A DNA stretch of 8,652 bases from CAZFBR01 sp035353495 [NCBI: uncultured bacterium] (GTDB lineage Bacteria; DAOPZR01): positions 1 to 8,652 of the forward strand of contig CAZFBR010000149.1 in assembly GCA_964517215.1 (NCBI GenBank), read 5' to 3'. Below, one piece after another: positions 1 to 5,854 of this stretch. The position numbers and the translations under genes are program-made. Within the stretch, counting starts at the first letter, position 1, and each line of letters starts with the position of its first letter. Under the pieces are notes generated by a model, which saw nothing but the letters and a program-made list of their open reading frames with translations, searched no databases and had not been told where the DNA came from.

Positions 1-167
1 GCCAGCCCCAGCAGCGGCATAACCAGCGCGCTGAACGCCAGGCCATGCAGCGACGCGTGCGACAAGGTGGCAAACAGCGGCGGCAGCAGCCAGTGGAACA
101 GCAGCGCACTCACGCCCAGCGTGGCGAAATACAGCGCCAGATACTGCGGCAGCGGCGCCAGATTGAG
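1..167 (-). pseudogene. Continuation of the EIIC reading frame beyond an in-frame TAG (partial, runs off left edge)
   Basis: Reading the minus strand past the TAG at 168-170, in the same frame as the upstream EIIC gene, gives 55 sense codons with no further stop up to the window edge. The translation begins LNLAPLPQYLALYFATLG and is rich in Leu, Ala and Phe, with two membrane-helix-like stretches. That is what the second half of a mannose/sorbose-family EIIC should look like, since intact family members are roughly 250-270 residues. No ATG lies close after the TAG, and I see no Shine-Dalgarno sequence that would restart translation. I read it as the severed C-terminal half of the same gene. 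Readthrough of the TAG, or a base error in the sequence, would make it part of one intact gene. The true end lies outside the window. Confidence 0.7.
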
Positions 168-620
168 CTAGAACAGCCGGCCGAATTCCCCCCGCTCGAT
201 CGCCGCGGCGAACGCACCGTTCAGCCGCATCATGCGCCGGCGCAGCCGGCCCGACCACTCCTTCGCCAGATAGCTGACCGGTATTGCCAGCAGGATGACC
301 AGGAAGCAGGCCGCCAGCACCTCGTAGACCGGACGGTTATGCCAGCCGCCGGGCCAGCGGGACAGCACGATCGCGCAGAGCGCGCCCATGAACGTGGCGG
401 ACGGGCGGCGCTGCTCGCCCAGCGGAATGACATTGGCCCACACCAGCTCCAGCATGGTCCCCACGAACAGCGGCACCAGTGAATCCGACAGCAGGGCGCC
501 GAAAACGGCCCCCGTCACGATGGGGCGCGACAGCATCCCCTGGAACAGCACATTATTGTCCAGCAGCAGCAGCGCGCCGAGCGCGCAGGCCGCGAGGATG
601 ATCAGCGTTTCCATCAGCAT
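168..620 (-). CDS. PTS mannose/sorbose-family EIIC permease subunit, N-terminal part ending at an in-frame TAG
   Basis: This is the integral-membrane sugar channel subunit of a mannose-class (EII-Sor) phosphotransferase system, which works with EIID and receives sugar for phosphorylation by EIIB. The 150-residue product starts with hydrophobic helices, has the family-like segment around residues 30-60 (SRPIVTGAVFGALLSD, then FVGTMLELVW), and a further helix near residues 100-118. It stops at a TAG after ...ERGEFGRLF, about 100 residues short of the family length, yet the same frame goes on downstream with EIIC-like sequence. Start choice is open: ATG at 620 overlaps EIIB by 7 bp, while ATG at 614 forms a TGATG junction with the EIIB stop and gives 148 residues starting METLIILAAC. 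Neither has a strong Shine-Dalgarno sequence, so translational coupling to EIIB is likely. As it stands the protein is probably non-functional unless the TAG is read through. Confidence 0.8.
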   Translation of the reverse strand: MLMETLIILAACALGALLLLDNNVLFQGMLSRPIVTGAVFGALLSDSLVPLFVGTMLELVWANVIPLGEQRRPSATFMGALCAIVLSRWPGGWHNRPVYEVLAACFLVILLAIPVSYLAKEWSGRLRRRMMRLNGAFAAAIERGEFGRLF

Positions 621-1120
621 GCGGGCAGCAGCTCGCGGATATCAACCGGCTTCTGCCCGGGCAGCGGCAAAAACACCACTTCCGTGCCCGCCACCAGCAG
701 GTCGCGGATCGCCTGGTTTTCCTCCGGGCTGACGTACAGCCCGTCGCGCAGCTTCTCCCGCCCGTCGCGATGGTACAAACCGCCGATATGCACCCGCGCC
801 GGGGCATCATCGCCCAGCGCCGTCAGGAGGTGTTCCGCACCGGTGACGGTCGCCGTCAGCACCATGACCTGGTCGCGATCGCCCCGCCACGTGCGCAGCC
901 ACTCCGCCGCGCCCGTTTCGTCGGCAATGTGCAGTTCCAGCCCTTCCGGCACGATCATCCGGTACAGTTCGCTGCTGTCCGGATCGCGGGCCACCGCCGC
1001 CGAGGCGATGACCATCCCCGTGAGGCGCAGCACACTGACCCAGCCGATCAGCACCTGCGCATGCAGCAGCCGCTCGTCAATGCGGATAATGAATTCCCCG
1101 TCGTTCCCCCAGGCCTTCAT
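614..1120 (-). CDS. PTS mannose/sorbose-family EIIB subunit
   Basis: This cytoplasmic phosphotransferase passes the phosphate from EIIA to the incoming sugar at the EIIC/EIID permease. The 168-residue length matches the family (about 160). The N-terminal signature IIRIDERLLHAQVLIGW is clear, and His20 is the expected phospho-accepting residue. The usual motif is R-[IL]-D-[DE]-R-[LI]-[IL]-H-G-Q, so the Ala directly after the His is a departure from the common Gly. The rest fits the fold: an ATAxxxxDP-like segment near residues 40-48, a V-P-E-G loop near 57-60, and VHIGGLYHRDG in the middle. The start is the ATG at 1118-1120, two bases after the EIIA stop, with GGAGGG inside the end of EIIA as the ribosome binding site. 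It lies between EIIA and EIIC in the same operon. Substrate specificity cannot be read from the sequence. Confidence 0.9.
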   Translation of the reverse strand: MKAWGNDGEFIIRIDERLLHAQVLIGWVSVLRLTGMVIASAAVARDPDSSELYRMIVPEGLELHIADETGAAEWLRTWRGDRDQVMVLTATVTGAEHLLTALGDDAPARVHIGGLYHRDGREKLRDGLYVSPEENQAIRDLLVAGTEVVFLPLPGQKPVDIRELLPAC

Positions 1121-1122
1121 GT

Positions 1123-1512
1123 TCAGCCCTCCACCACCATGATGCCCTTATGCGCCGCCGCCTGCAGCTTCTCGACCAGCGCCGCGCAGTCCAGCCCGCA
1201 CGTCGCCCCCAGCTGCGCTTCGAGCATGGTGTTCAGGTTTACCCCCGTCATGATGCGGCCGTGCCGGCCGCGCAGGAACTTGCGCGTCACCTGAAAGCAG
1301 CTCCCTCCGAAAATATCGACCAGAAACAGGTATTCGTCGATGGCGGCATGATCGGCGGAAAACTGCGTCAGCTTGGCCAGCAGCGCATCCTGCCCCTCGT
1401 CCTGCAGCAGGTTGAACGAGTTGATCCCTGCGCTGCAGCCGCAGATCAGCGACGCGGTCGAACACAGCTCGCCGGCCAGCCGGTTGTGTCCCAGCACCAC
1501 AATTCTCACCAT
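1123..1512 (-). CDS. PTS mannose/sorbose-family EIIA subunit
   Basis: This EIIA domain takes phosphate from HPr on a histidine and hands it to EIIB. The 129-residue single-domain protein begins MVRIVVLGHNRLAGEL, with His9 as the expected active site. Residues 61-72 (YLFLVDIFGGSC) are the family's D-x-x-G-G-S loop, with Asp66 in the usual supporting position; Cys replaces the more common Pro after GGS. The region around 90-95 (MTGVNLNTML) matches the conserved GVNLPML-type segment. An upstream GTG at 1521 is in frame, but the strong AGGAGG sits directly on it and is correctly spaced for the ATG at 1510-1512, so I chose the ATG. The gap to yvcK is 51 bp, the largest in the operon. In bacteria with HprK, stand-alone EIIA-Man proteins often serve regulation rather than transport, and the broken EIIC downstream makes that possibility worth considering here. 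Confidence 0.9.
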   Translation of the reverse strand: MVRIVVLGHNRLAGELCSTASLICGCSAGINSFNLLQDEGQDALLAKLTQFSADHAAIDEYLFLVDIFGGSCFQVTRKFLRGRHGRIMTGVNLNTMLEAQLGATCGLDCAALVEKLQAAAHKGIMVVEG

Positions 1513-1520
1513 GCCCCTCA

Positions 1521-1528
1521 CTCCTCCT
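1521..1528 (-). promoter_or_regulatory. Strong Shine-Dalgarno sequence of EIIA (decides the start)
   Basis: On the minus strand, AAGGAGGA/G lies about 8 bases before the ATG at 1510-1512. An in-frame GTG at 1519-1521 overlaps this purine tract, so ribosomes loading here would use the ATG. It is among the strongest ribosome binding sites in the operon and follows its longest internal gap, so EIIA may be translated independently of yvcK. Confidence 0.6.
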
Positions 1529-1534
1529 TCTGCC

Positions 1535-1546
1535 GGCCGCGCGGCC
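1535..1546. repeat. Perfect 12-bp GC palindrome between yvcK and EIIA
   Basis: GGCCGCGCGGCC reads identically on both strands and lies in the 51-bp gap between the yvcK stop and the EIIA start, just upstream of the EIIA ribosome binding site. In RNA it could form a very short GC hairpin (4-bp stem, 4-base loop). There is no T-run after it, so it is not a classical terminator. In a sequence this GC-rich it may be chance. Confidence 0.4.
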
Positions 1547-1563
1547 GCGCCGTTAGCAGCGGC

Positions 1564-2805
1564 TCATGACCGCGACGCCACCAGCTCCATGATCTTGTGC
1601 GCCAGCTTCGTCGAGTCATGCCGCAGGTAATTCTCCCGCGACAGCAGATCCGCGGCAATGACCCGCGCCGGAAACTTCGCCAGCTGGTCCATGTCGATCA
1701 CCACCTGATACGCGCCCTGGGTGCGATAGCGCTCGACCAGCTCGATGGGCGCGGTCGCGTTGTTCACCAGAACGTAATCGATCAGGCCGGGATCGCCGGT
1801 ATGGTCGGCGATGGCGCTCAGATGCTTCCCGACGGAATAGTTGTCCGTTTCCCCCGGCTGGGTCATGACATTGCAGACATACACCACCGCCGCCTTCGTC
1901 TCCTGCAGCGCAGCGAGCAGGCCGCGGTTCAGCAGGTTGGGAATGACGCTGGTGAAGAGCGACCCGGGCCCGAGCACCACCAGGTCCGCCTGCCGGATGG
2001 CATCCAGCGTTGCGCGCGACGCCACCCGCTGCTCCGGCTTGGTGAACAGCCGCCGGACCGCGGCGGGATGGCGGGTGATATGCGTCTCCCCTTCAACGGT
2101 AGCGCCGTCGCTCATTTCCGCGCACAGCACCACATTATCCAGCGATGCGGGCAGGACGCGCCCGCGAATGGCCAGCACATTGGCGAACTCCTGGATCGCC
2201 TGCTGGAAATCGCCGGTGATGTCCGTCAGTGCCGCAAGAAACAGGTTGCCGAACGAATGCCCGGCCAGATCGGTTTCCGTGGGAAAGCGGTAGCGCAGCA
2301 GGTCCGCCATGCGGCTTTCACTGTCCGCCAGCGCGATCAGGCAGTTGCGGATGTCGCCCGGCGGCGGAATGTTCAGGTCGCGCCGCAGCCGGCCGCTGGA
2401 ACCGCCGTCATCGGTCACGGTGACAATGGCGGTGATGTTGCTGGTGAAATTTTTCAGGCCGGAGAGCAGCGACGACAGGCCCGTGCCGCCGCCGATGGCG
2501 ACCACATTCGCCCCGCGCTCAAGCTGGCGCTTGCGGTAGATGATGTCGACAATCGCGCGATTCTGCGGAATCACCAGGCGGAGGATGGAGCGAAACGTCT
2601 TGAGCACCCCGTAGAACACCAGCAGCACGCCGACGGTGATCAGCAGCACCGGAATGTACCCGGCGTACGCCCCGCTCAGCAGGCCGTAACTGCGCAGCAG
2701 CATGGAAAGCCCCACCCCGGAGAGGAACATGCCCAGGCCGAGATACGCAAGATAGCGCTTGATCCGCATCCCGGGATAGAGCCAGCGCCAGCCGTGCATC
2801 GCCAT
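1564..2805 (-). CDS. yvcK: YvcK/CofD-like gluconeogenesis factor (UDP-GlcNAc-binding family) with N-terminal membrane anchor
   Basis: Members of this family (UPF0052, a CofD-like fold) bind UDP-N-acetylglucosamine in Bacillus and are needed for growth and cell shape on gluconeogenic carbon sources. They link carbon state to envelope synthesis and are not known to be enzymes. The family core is fully present: GGGTGL at 105-110, TDDGGSSGRLR at 131-141, PPPGDIRN at 147-154, GHSFGNL at 182-188, GPGSLFTSV at 279-287 and CNVMTQPGETDNY at 311-323. The 413-residue protein is about 90 residues longer than the Bacillus form. The extra N-terminus carries two hydrophobic helices (about 18-36 and 47-67), suggesting inner-membrane anchoring with the catalytic-fold domain in the cytosol. 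ATG 2805 follows GGGGGGAGA at a suitable distance; ATG 2799 is an alternative two codons on. The gap to rapZ is 19 bp, the same pairing as yvcJ-yvcK in Firmicutes. Confidence 0.93.
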   Translation of the reverse strand: MAMHGWRWLYPGMRIKRYLAYLGLGMFLSGVGLSMLLRSYGLLSGAYAGYIPVLLITVGVLLVFYGVLKTFRSILRLVIPQNRAIVDIIYRKRQLERGANVVAIGGGTGLSSLLSGLKNFTSNITAIVTVTDDGGSSGRLRRDLNIPPPGDIRNCLIALADSESRMADLLRYRFPTETDLAGHSFGNLFLAALTDITGDFQQAIQEFANVLAIRGRVLPASLDNVVLCAEMSDGATVEGETHITRHPAAVRRLFTKPEQRVASRATLDAIRQADLVVLGPGSLFTSVIPNLLNRGLLAALQETKAAVVYVCNVMTQPGETDNYSVGKHLSAIADHTGDPGLIDYVLVNNATAPIELVERYRTQGAYQVVIDMDQLAKFPARVIAADLLSRENYLRHDSTKLAHKIMELVASRS

Positions 2806-2824
2806 GTGCCGTTTCTCCCCCCCG

Positions 2825-3709
2825 TCAGCGCCGCTGCAGGTCGCGATGCTGGACCTGCAGCTCCACGCCGGGCACCGCCTGCGCCAGCGTCGCCGCCAGA
2901 TGCTCCGCCACCACCACCGAGCGATGCCGGCCGCCGGTGCAGCCCACCCCGATATTGAGGTAGGCCTTGCCCTCGCGCTGATAGAGCGGGAGCAGCTGCG
3001 TGAGGAACGTGTCGAGGCGTTCGAGAAACGCCGCGGCATCCGGCCATTTGCACACATAATCCCGGACCTCGGGATTGAGACCGTCGAGGTCCTTGAACCG
3101 GCTGATGTAATAGGGATTGGGCAGGAAGCGCACGTCAAAGAGCAGGTCAAGCTCCGCGGGCAGGCCGTGCTTGAAACCGAACGACAGCAGATTGATCTGC
3201 AGGCCGCCCGTGCCGCCGCCGTCGGGGCGGAAACGCCGCCGGATCTCCTCGCGCAGCGCGGGGAGCGGGAAGTCGGAGGTGTCGAGGATGAGGTTGGCCT
3301 TCCCCTTGATCTCCTCGAGCAGTTCGCGCTCCGCCGCCACCGCCTGCGCGACGTTCTTCTTCCCGTCGGCCAGCGGATGCTTGCGCCGCGTCTCGCTGTA
3401 GCGGCGGATGAGCACGTCGTCGCGGCAGTCGAGATAGACAATCTGGTATTCGACCTGTTCGGCGGCGAGGTACTGCAGGACGCCGAAAATATCGCGGAAA
3501 TAGTTGCGCTCGCGGATGTCGACGACGAAGGCCACGAGGCGGATGGGGGTCGCGCTCTGCCGCGCCAGGTCGAGAAACTTCGGGATCAGCGGCGGCAGCA
3601 TGTTGTCGACGCAGTAATAGCCGAGATCCTCGAGGCAGCGCAGGGCGACGCCCTTGCCCGCACCCGACATGCCGGTGAGGATGAGCAGCTTGAGCCCGTC
3701 GGCGCTCAT
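2825..3709 (-). CDS. rapZ: RapZ/YvcJ family P-loop nucleotide-binding protein (RNase adapter)
   Basis: In E. coli RapZ senses glucosamine-6-phosphate and guides RNase E to the small RNA GlmZ; in Firmicutes the homologue YvcJ binds and hydrolyses nucleotides. The 294-residue product covers the whole family length. It shows a Walker A-like loop GMSGAGKG (13-20), YYCVDNMLP (31-39), RRYSETRRKHPL (102-113), LILDTSDF (140-147), SFGFKHG (176-182), DVRFLPNPY (192-200) and GCTGGRHRSV (256-265). The C-terminal half is the effector-binding domain in E. coli. The oddity is the residue after the P-loop Lys: it is Gly20, where the family and P-loop NTPases in general have Ser or Thr to coordinate magnesium. 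The ATG overlaps the hprK stop (ATGA, 4 bp), implying coupled translation. Whether this organism has GlmZ-type small RNAs is unknown. Confidence 0.93.
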   Translation of the reverse strand: MSADGLKLLILTGMSGAGKGVALRCLEDLGYYCVDNMLPPLIPKFLDLARQSATPIRLVAFVVDIRERNYFRDIFGVLQYLAAEQVEYQIVYLDCRDDVLIRRYSETRRKHPLADGKKNVAQAVAAERELLEEIKGKANLILDTSDFPLPALREEIRRRFRPDGGGTGGLQINLLSFGFKHGLPAELDLLFDVRFLPNPYYISRFKDLDGLNPEVRDYVCKWPDAAAFLERLDTFLTQLLPLYQREGKAYLNIGVGCTGGRHRSVVVAEHLAATLAQAVPGVELQVQHRDLQRR

Positions 3710-4656
3710 GCCGTCCGCCCGTCGCCGCCCGCCTTGATCCACTGCAGCAGCTGCTCGTTGAATTCCCGCGCCGAATGCACGCCCATCTGCCGCGCGCGCA
3801 GGTTGCGCGCGGCGACCTCGATGATAATCGCCAGATTGCGCCCCGGACGCACCGGCACGAGGAAGCGCGGCAGGGCGACCCCGAGAATGGTCTCCGACTG
3901 CTCGTCCAACCCGAGCCGGTCGTACTCGACCCCCTCGCGCCAGTCCTCCAGCCGCACCACCATGTCGATGCGCACCGAATCGCGCACCGCCGCCAGCCCG
4001 AACAGCGAGCGGACGTTGATGATGCCGAGGCCGCGCACCTCCATGTGGTACTTGATCAGTTCCGCGCCGCGCCCGACCAACTCCCCCTCGCCGAAGGCGA
4101 CGATATCCACCACGTCGTCGGCCACCATGCGGTGGCCGCGCTCGATCAGTTCCAGCGCGCACTCGCTCTTGCCGATGCCGCTGTTGCCGGTGAGCAGCAC
4201 GCCCACGCCGAAGACGTCGACCAGCACGCCATGCAGCGAGGTGCGCGGGGCGAGGTAATGCTCGAGGTAGATGTAGATCTTGGCGATGCAGGGGGTGGTC
4301 ATCTGCGGGGTGATCAGCAGCGGCGTTCCCGTCTCTTCCGCCAGCTGCTGCACGTCGGGCGGGACCGCAAGGTTGCGGGTGAAAATCATGCAGGCGACCT
4401 GGCGGCGGAACATCTCCGCGAAATTGTTGCGCACCTGCTCCGGGGTCAGGGTGTTGAGGAACGACAGTTCCGTCAGCCCGATCACCTGGATCATGCGGTT
4501 CTGGAAATAATCGAAATAGCCGACCAGGGCCAGGCCCGGCCGGCTGACGTCGGAGACCGTGATCCGCCGCTCCAGCCCGGCCGCACCGGCAAGCAGGCGC
4601 ATGCCGAGCCGCGGCCCGAGCTCATCGAGCAGCGAGCGGACGGTTATTTCCGCCAT
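3706..4656 (-). CDS. hprK: HPr kinase/phosphorylase
   Basis: HprK phosphorylates HPr on Ser46 and reverses the reaction. This makes it the switch for carbon catabolite control in Firmicutes and a PTS regulator in many Gram-negative bacteria. The 316-residue protein has the N-terminal domain (about 1-130) and the C-terminal kinase domain. The latter shows HGVLVDVFG (142-150, catalytic-site His142), the P-loop TGNSGIGKS (156-164), HRMVADD (175-181), the family signature YHMEVRGLGIINV (203-215) and the K3-loop-like VPVRPGRN (267-274). All key residues expected for both activities appear present. I chose the ATG at 4654-4656, 10 bp after the ptsN stop. An in-frame TTG at 4701 would overlap ptsN by 35 bp and adds a non-conserved tail. 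The Shine-Dalgarno sequence is weak, suggesting coupling to ptsN. No HPr gene is visible in the window. Confidence 0.95.
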   Translation of the reverse strand: MAEITVRSLLDELGPRLGMRLLAGAAGLERRITVSDVSRPGLALVGYFDYFQNRMIQVIGLTELSFLNTLTPEQVRNNFAEMFRRQVACMIFTRNLAVPPDVQQLAEETGTPLLITPQMTTPCIAKIYIYLEHYLAPRTSLHGVLVDVFGVGVLLTGNSGIGKSECALELIERGHRMVADDVVDIVAFGEGELVGRGAELIKYHMEVRGLGIINVRSLFGLAAVRDSVRIDMVVRLEDWREGVEYDRLGLDEQSETILGVALPRFLVPVRPGRNLAIIIEVAARNLRARQMGVHSAREFNEQLLQWIKAGGDGRTA

Positions 4657-4666
4657 GGACGCGCGG

Positions 4667-5128
4667 TCAGATGCGACGGTCTTCGTCGCGGATAATGTCA
4701 AGAACCTCCTGCGCGGTCTTCGCTTCCAGCAGCGACTGGCGCAGGAACTTGTGCTTGAGCAGGCGCGAAATGCGCGCCAGGGACTTCACATGCGGGCCCG
4801 ATTCACTCTCCGGGGTCACCAGCAGGAAGATCAGGTAGACCGGTTCGTCGTCGAGCGACTGGTAGTTGATGCCCGCCGACGTGCGGCCGAACGCCGCCAC
4901 CAGGTGCTCCGCCGCATTGCACTTCGCATGCGGGATGGCCACCCCGTCGCCGATACCGGTGCTCATCAGTTTCTCGCGTTCGCGCACCGCCGCCAGCGCC
5001 GCCTTGGCGTTGGTCAGCGCGCCGGCCTCGGCCAGCATGTTGACCATTTCCTCGAAGGCCTCCGCCTTCGTTTTGGCCTTCAGATTCAGGTTGACACACT
5101 TCGGATGTAAGATGTCCAGGATTTCCAT
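4667..5128 (-). CDS. ptsN: PTS EIIA-Ntr / fructose-type EIIA domain protein (PtsN-like)
   Basis: This single EIIA domain of the fructose/mannitol fold is, by position after hpf, the EIIA-Ntr of a regulatory PTS. In Proteobacteria it controls potassium uptake, nitrogen and envelope functions according to its phosphorylation state. The 153-residue product begins MEILDILHPKCVNL, and TGIGDGVAIPHAKC (57-70) is the phosphorylation site with His67. The segment ESGPHVKSLARISRLLK (about 107-124) has the second conserved His of the family. The C-terminus (LLEAKTAQEVLDII) is the expected last helix. ATG 5128 lies 15 bp after the hpf stop, and AAGGGGG overlapping that stop serves as the ribosome binding site. 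With hprK directly downstream, the protein may be fed by the same HPr that HprK modifies. Confidence 0.93.
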   Translation of the reverse strand: MEILDILHPKCVNLNLKAKTKAEAFEEMVNMLAEAGALTNAKAALAAVREREKLMSTGIGDGVAIPHAKCNAAEHLVAAFGRTSAGINYQSLDDEPVYLIFLLVTPESESGPHVKSLARISRLLKHKFLRQSLLEAKTAQEVLDIIRDEDRRI

Positions 5129-5143
5129 GTTCGTCGCGCCCCC

Positions 5144-5722
5144 TTACAGTTCCGGCTCGATGAGCCCGTAGTGGCCGTCGTGCCGGCGGTACAGCACATT
5201 CAGCTTGTAGTCCTCGTTGAGGAACAGCCAGAAGGGGCGTTCCAGCGCCTCGAACTGCTCGATGGCCTCGTCGACCGACATCGGAATCAGCTCGATTTTC
5301 TCCTCAAAAATGATCGCGTCCGGCTTGTCGTCGGCCTCGTTGTCTTCCGCCGGGGGCGGAACCACGCCGGCCACCGGGCTGCCCAGCACCTTGCGCGAGG
5401 CGGTCTTGGCGTAATCGCGTTTCTGCCGCGGGGAATGCGAGGTCAGCTTTTCCTTGTAGCGCCGCAACTGGACTTCCAGCTTTTCCACCACCGGATCGAT
5501 GCTGCTGTACAGGTCGCCGGTGATCGCGCTGGCCGAATACGTGAACCCGTCGCTGCCACGCATGGTGACTTCAAGACAGTGACGTTCGCGTTCGATGCTG
5601 GCGACGGCGGAAACTGCGGAAAATTCGATCTTGTAGCGGGAGAGTTTGTCAAGCTTCTGTTCCAGTTCAGTGCGGAAGGCATCACTGATGTCAAGACGCC
5701 TCCCGGTAAGCGAGACCTTCAT
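5144..5722 (-). CDS. hpf: Long-form ribosome hibernation promoting factor (HPF, S30AE family)
   Basis: HPF binds the decoding region of the 30S subunit in stationary or stressed cells. The long form also pairs ribosomes into inactive 100S dimers through its C-terminal domain. The 192-residue protein has the N-terminal S30AE domain (about 1-95, with RYKIEFSAVSAVASIERERH and the DLYSSIDPVVEKLEVQLRRYK helix). A charged, Pro-rich linker spans about 96-138. The C-terminal dimerisation domain follows (about 139-190), with IELIPMSVDEAIEQFEAL, PFWLFLNEDYKLNVLYRRHDG and HYGLIEP, closely matching long HPF proteins. The frame is open further upstream, but GAGGAG nine bases before ATG 5722 and the family-typical MKVSLTGRRL settle the start. 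It is the first gene of the operon. In Proteobacteria a short HPF precedes ptsN, so the long form here is a lineage clue. Confidence 0.94.
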   Translation of the reverse strand: MKVSLTGRRLDISDAFRTELEQKLDKLSRYKIEFSAVSAVASIERERHCLEVTMRGSDGFTYSASAITGDLYSSIDPVVEKLEVQLRRYKEKLTSHSPRQKRDYAKTASRKVLGSPVAGVVPPPAEDNEADDKPDAIIFEEKIELIPMSVDEAIEQFEALERPFWLFLNEDYKLNVLYRRHDGHYGLIEPEL

Positions 5723-5731
5723 AGGGCCAGG

Positions 5732-5752
5732 CTCCTCAATTGTACGGACAAT
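5732..5752 (-). promoter_or_regulatory. hpf ribosome binding site with adjacent small inverted repeat
   Basis: GAGGAG (5732-5737) is the Shine-Dalgarno sequence for hpf, nine bases before the ATG. Directly upstream, 5739-5752 holds ATTGT-CCGT-ACAAT, a perfect 5-bp stem with a 4-base loop, one base away from the ribosome binding site. The stem is AT-rich and would be weak. It could modulate ribosome access or be a protein-binding half-palindrome. Confidence 0.4.
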
Positions 5753-5825
5753 CGACATCGATCGTGTCAACCGTCCAAAATTCCCGCAGCCGATGCCGCG
5801 AGGTTTACTCATACTACTCACTAAC

Positions 5826-5854
5826 CTTATACCACATCCTGCTGCAAAAGGCAA
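5826..5854 (-). promoter_or_regulatory. Candidate sigma70-type promoter for the hpf-ptsN-hprK-rapZ-yvcK-PTS operon
   Basis: On the minus strand, TTGCCT (5849-5854), a 17-bp spacer and TATAAG (5826-5831) give a reasonable -35/-10 pair. The start of transcription would fall near 5819, leaving about a 97-base leader before hpf. This lies in the longest non-coding gap of the window, exactly where the operon needs a promoter, and the local AT content is higher than in the surrounding genes. I saw no sigma54-type GG/GC element. Activity is inferred from sequence alone. Confidence 0.5.

Noticed and set aside
1555-1567. Tiny open frame (ATG AGC CGC TGC TAA) overlapping the yvcK stop
   Set aside because: Four codons with no ribosome binding site; chance overlap of TCATGA.
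1597-2958. Long plus-strand open frame (453 codons) opposite yvcK/rapZ, and similar ones at 2804-4258 and 6904-8064
   Set aside because: They are antisense shadows of clear conserved genes in GC-rich DNA; their translations are rich in Arg, His, Gln and Ala with no recognisable motif.
2806-3441. Possible 212-residue N-terminal extension of yvcK
   Set aside because: That stretch is rapZ read in another frame; low-complexity Arg/Ser-rich translation, while ATG 2805 has a good ribosome binding site.
4657-4701. Longer hprK starting at TTG 4701
   Set aside because: It would overlap ptsN by 35 bp and add a tail not resembling the family; ATG 4656 gives the usual length.
5739-5770. Second promoter before hpf: TTGACA (5765-5770) with TACAAT (5739-5744)
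   Set aside because: The spacer is 20 bp, too long for a good sigma70 promoter, and the transcript would start inside the ribosome binding site.
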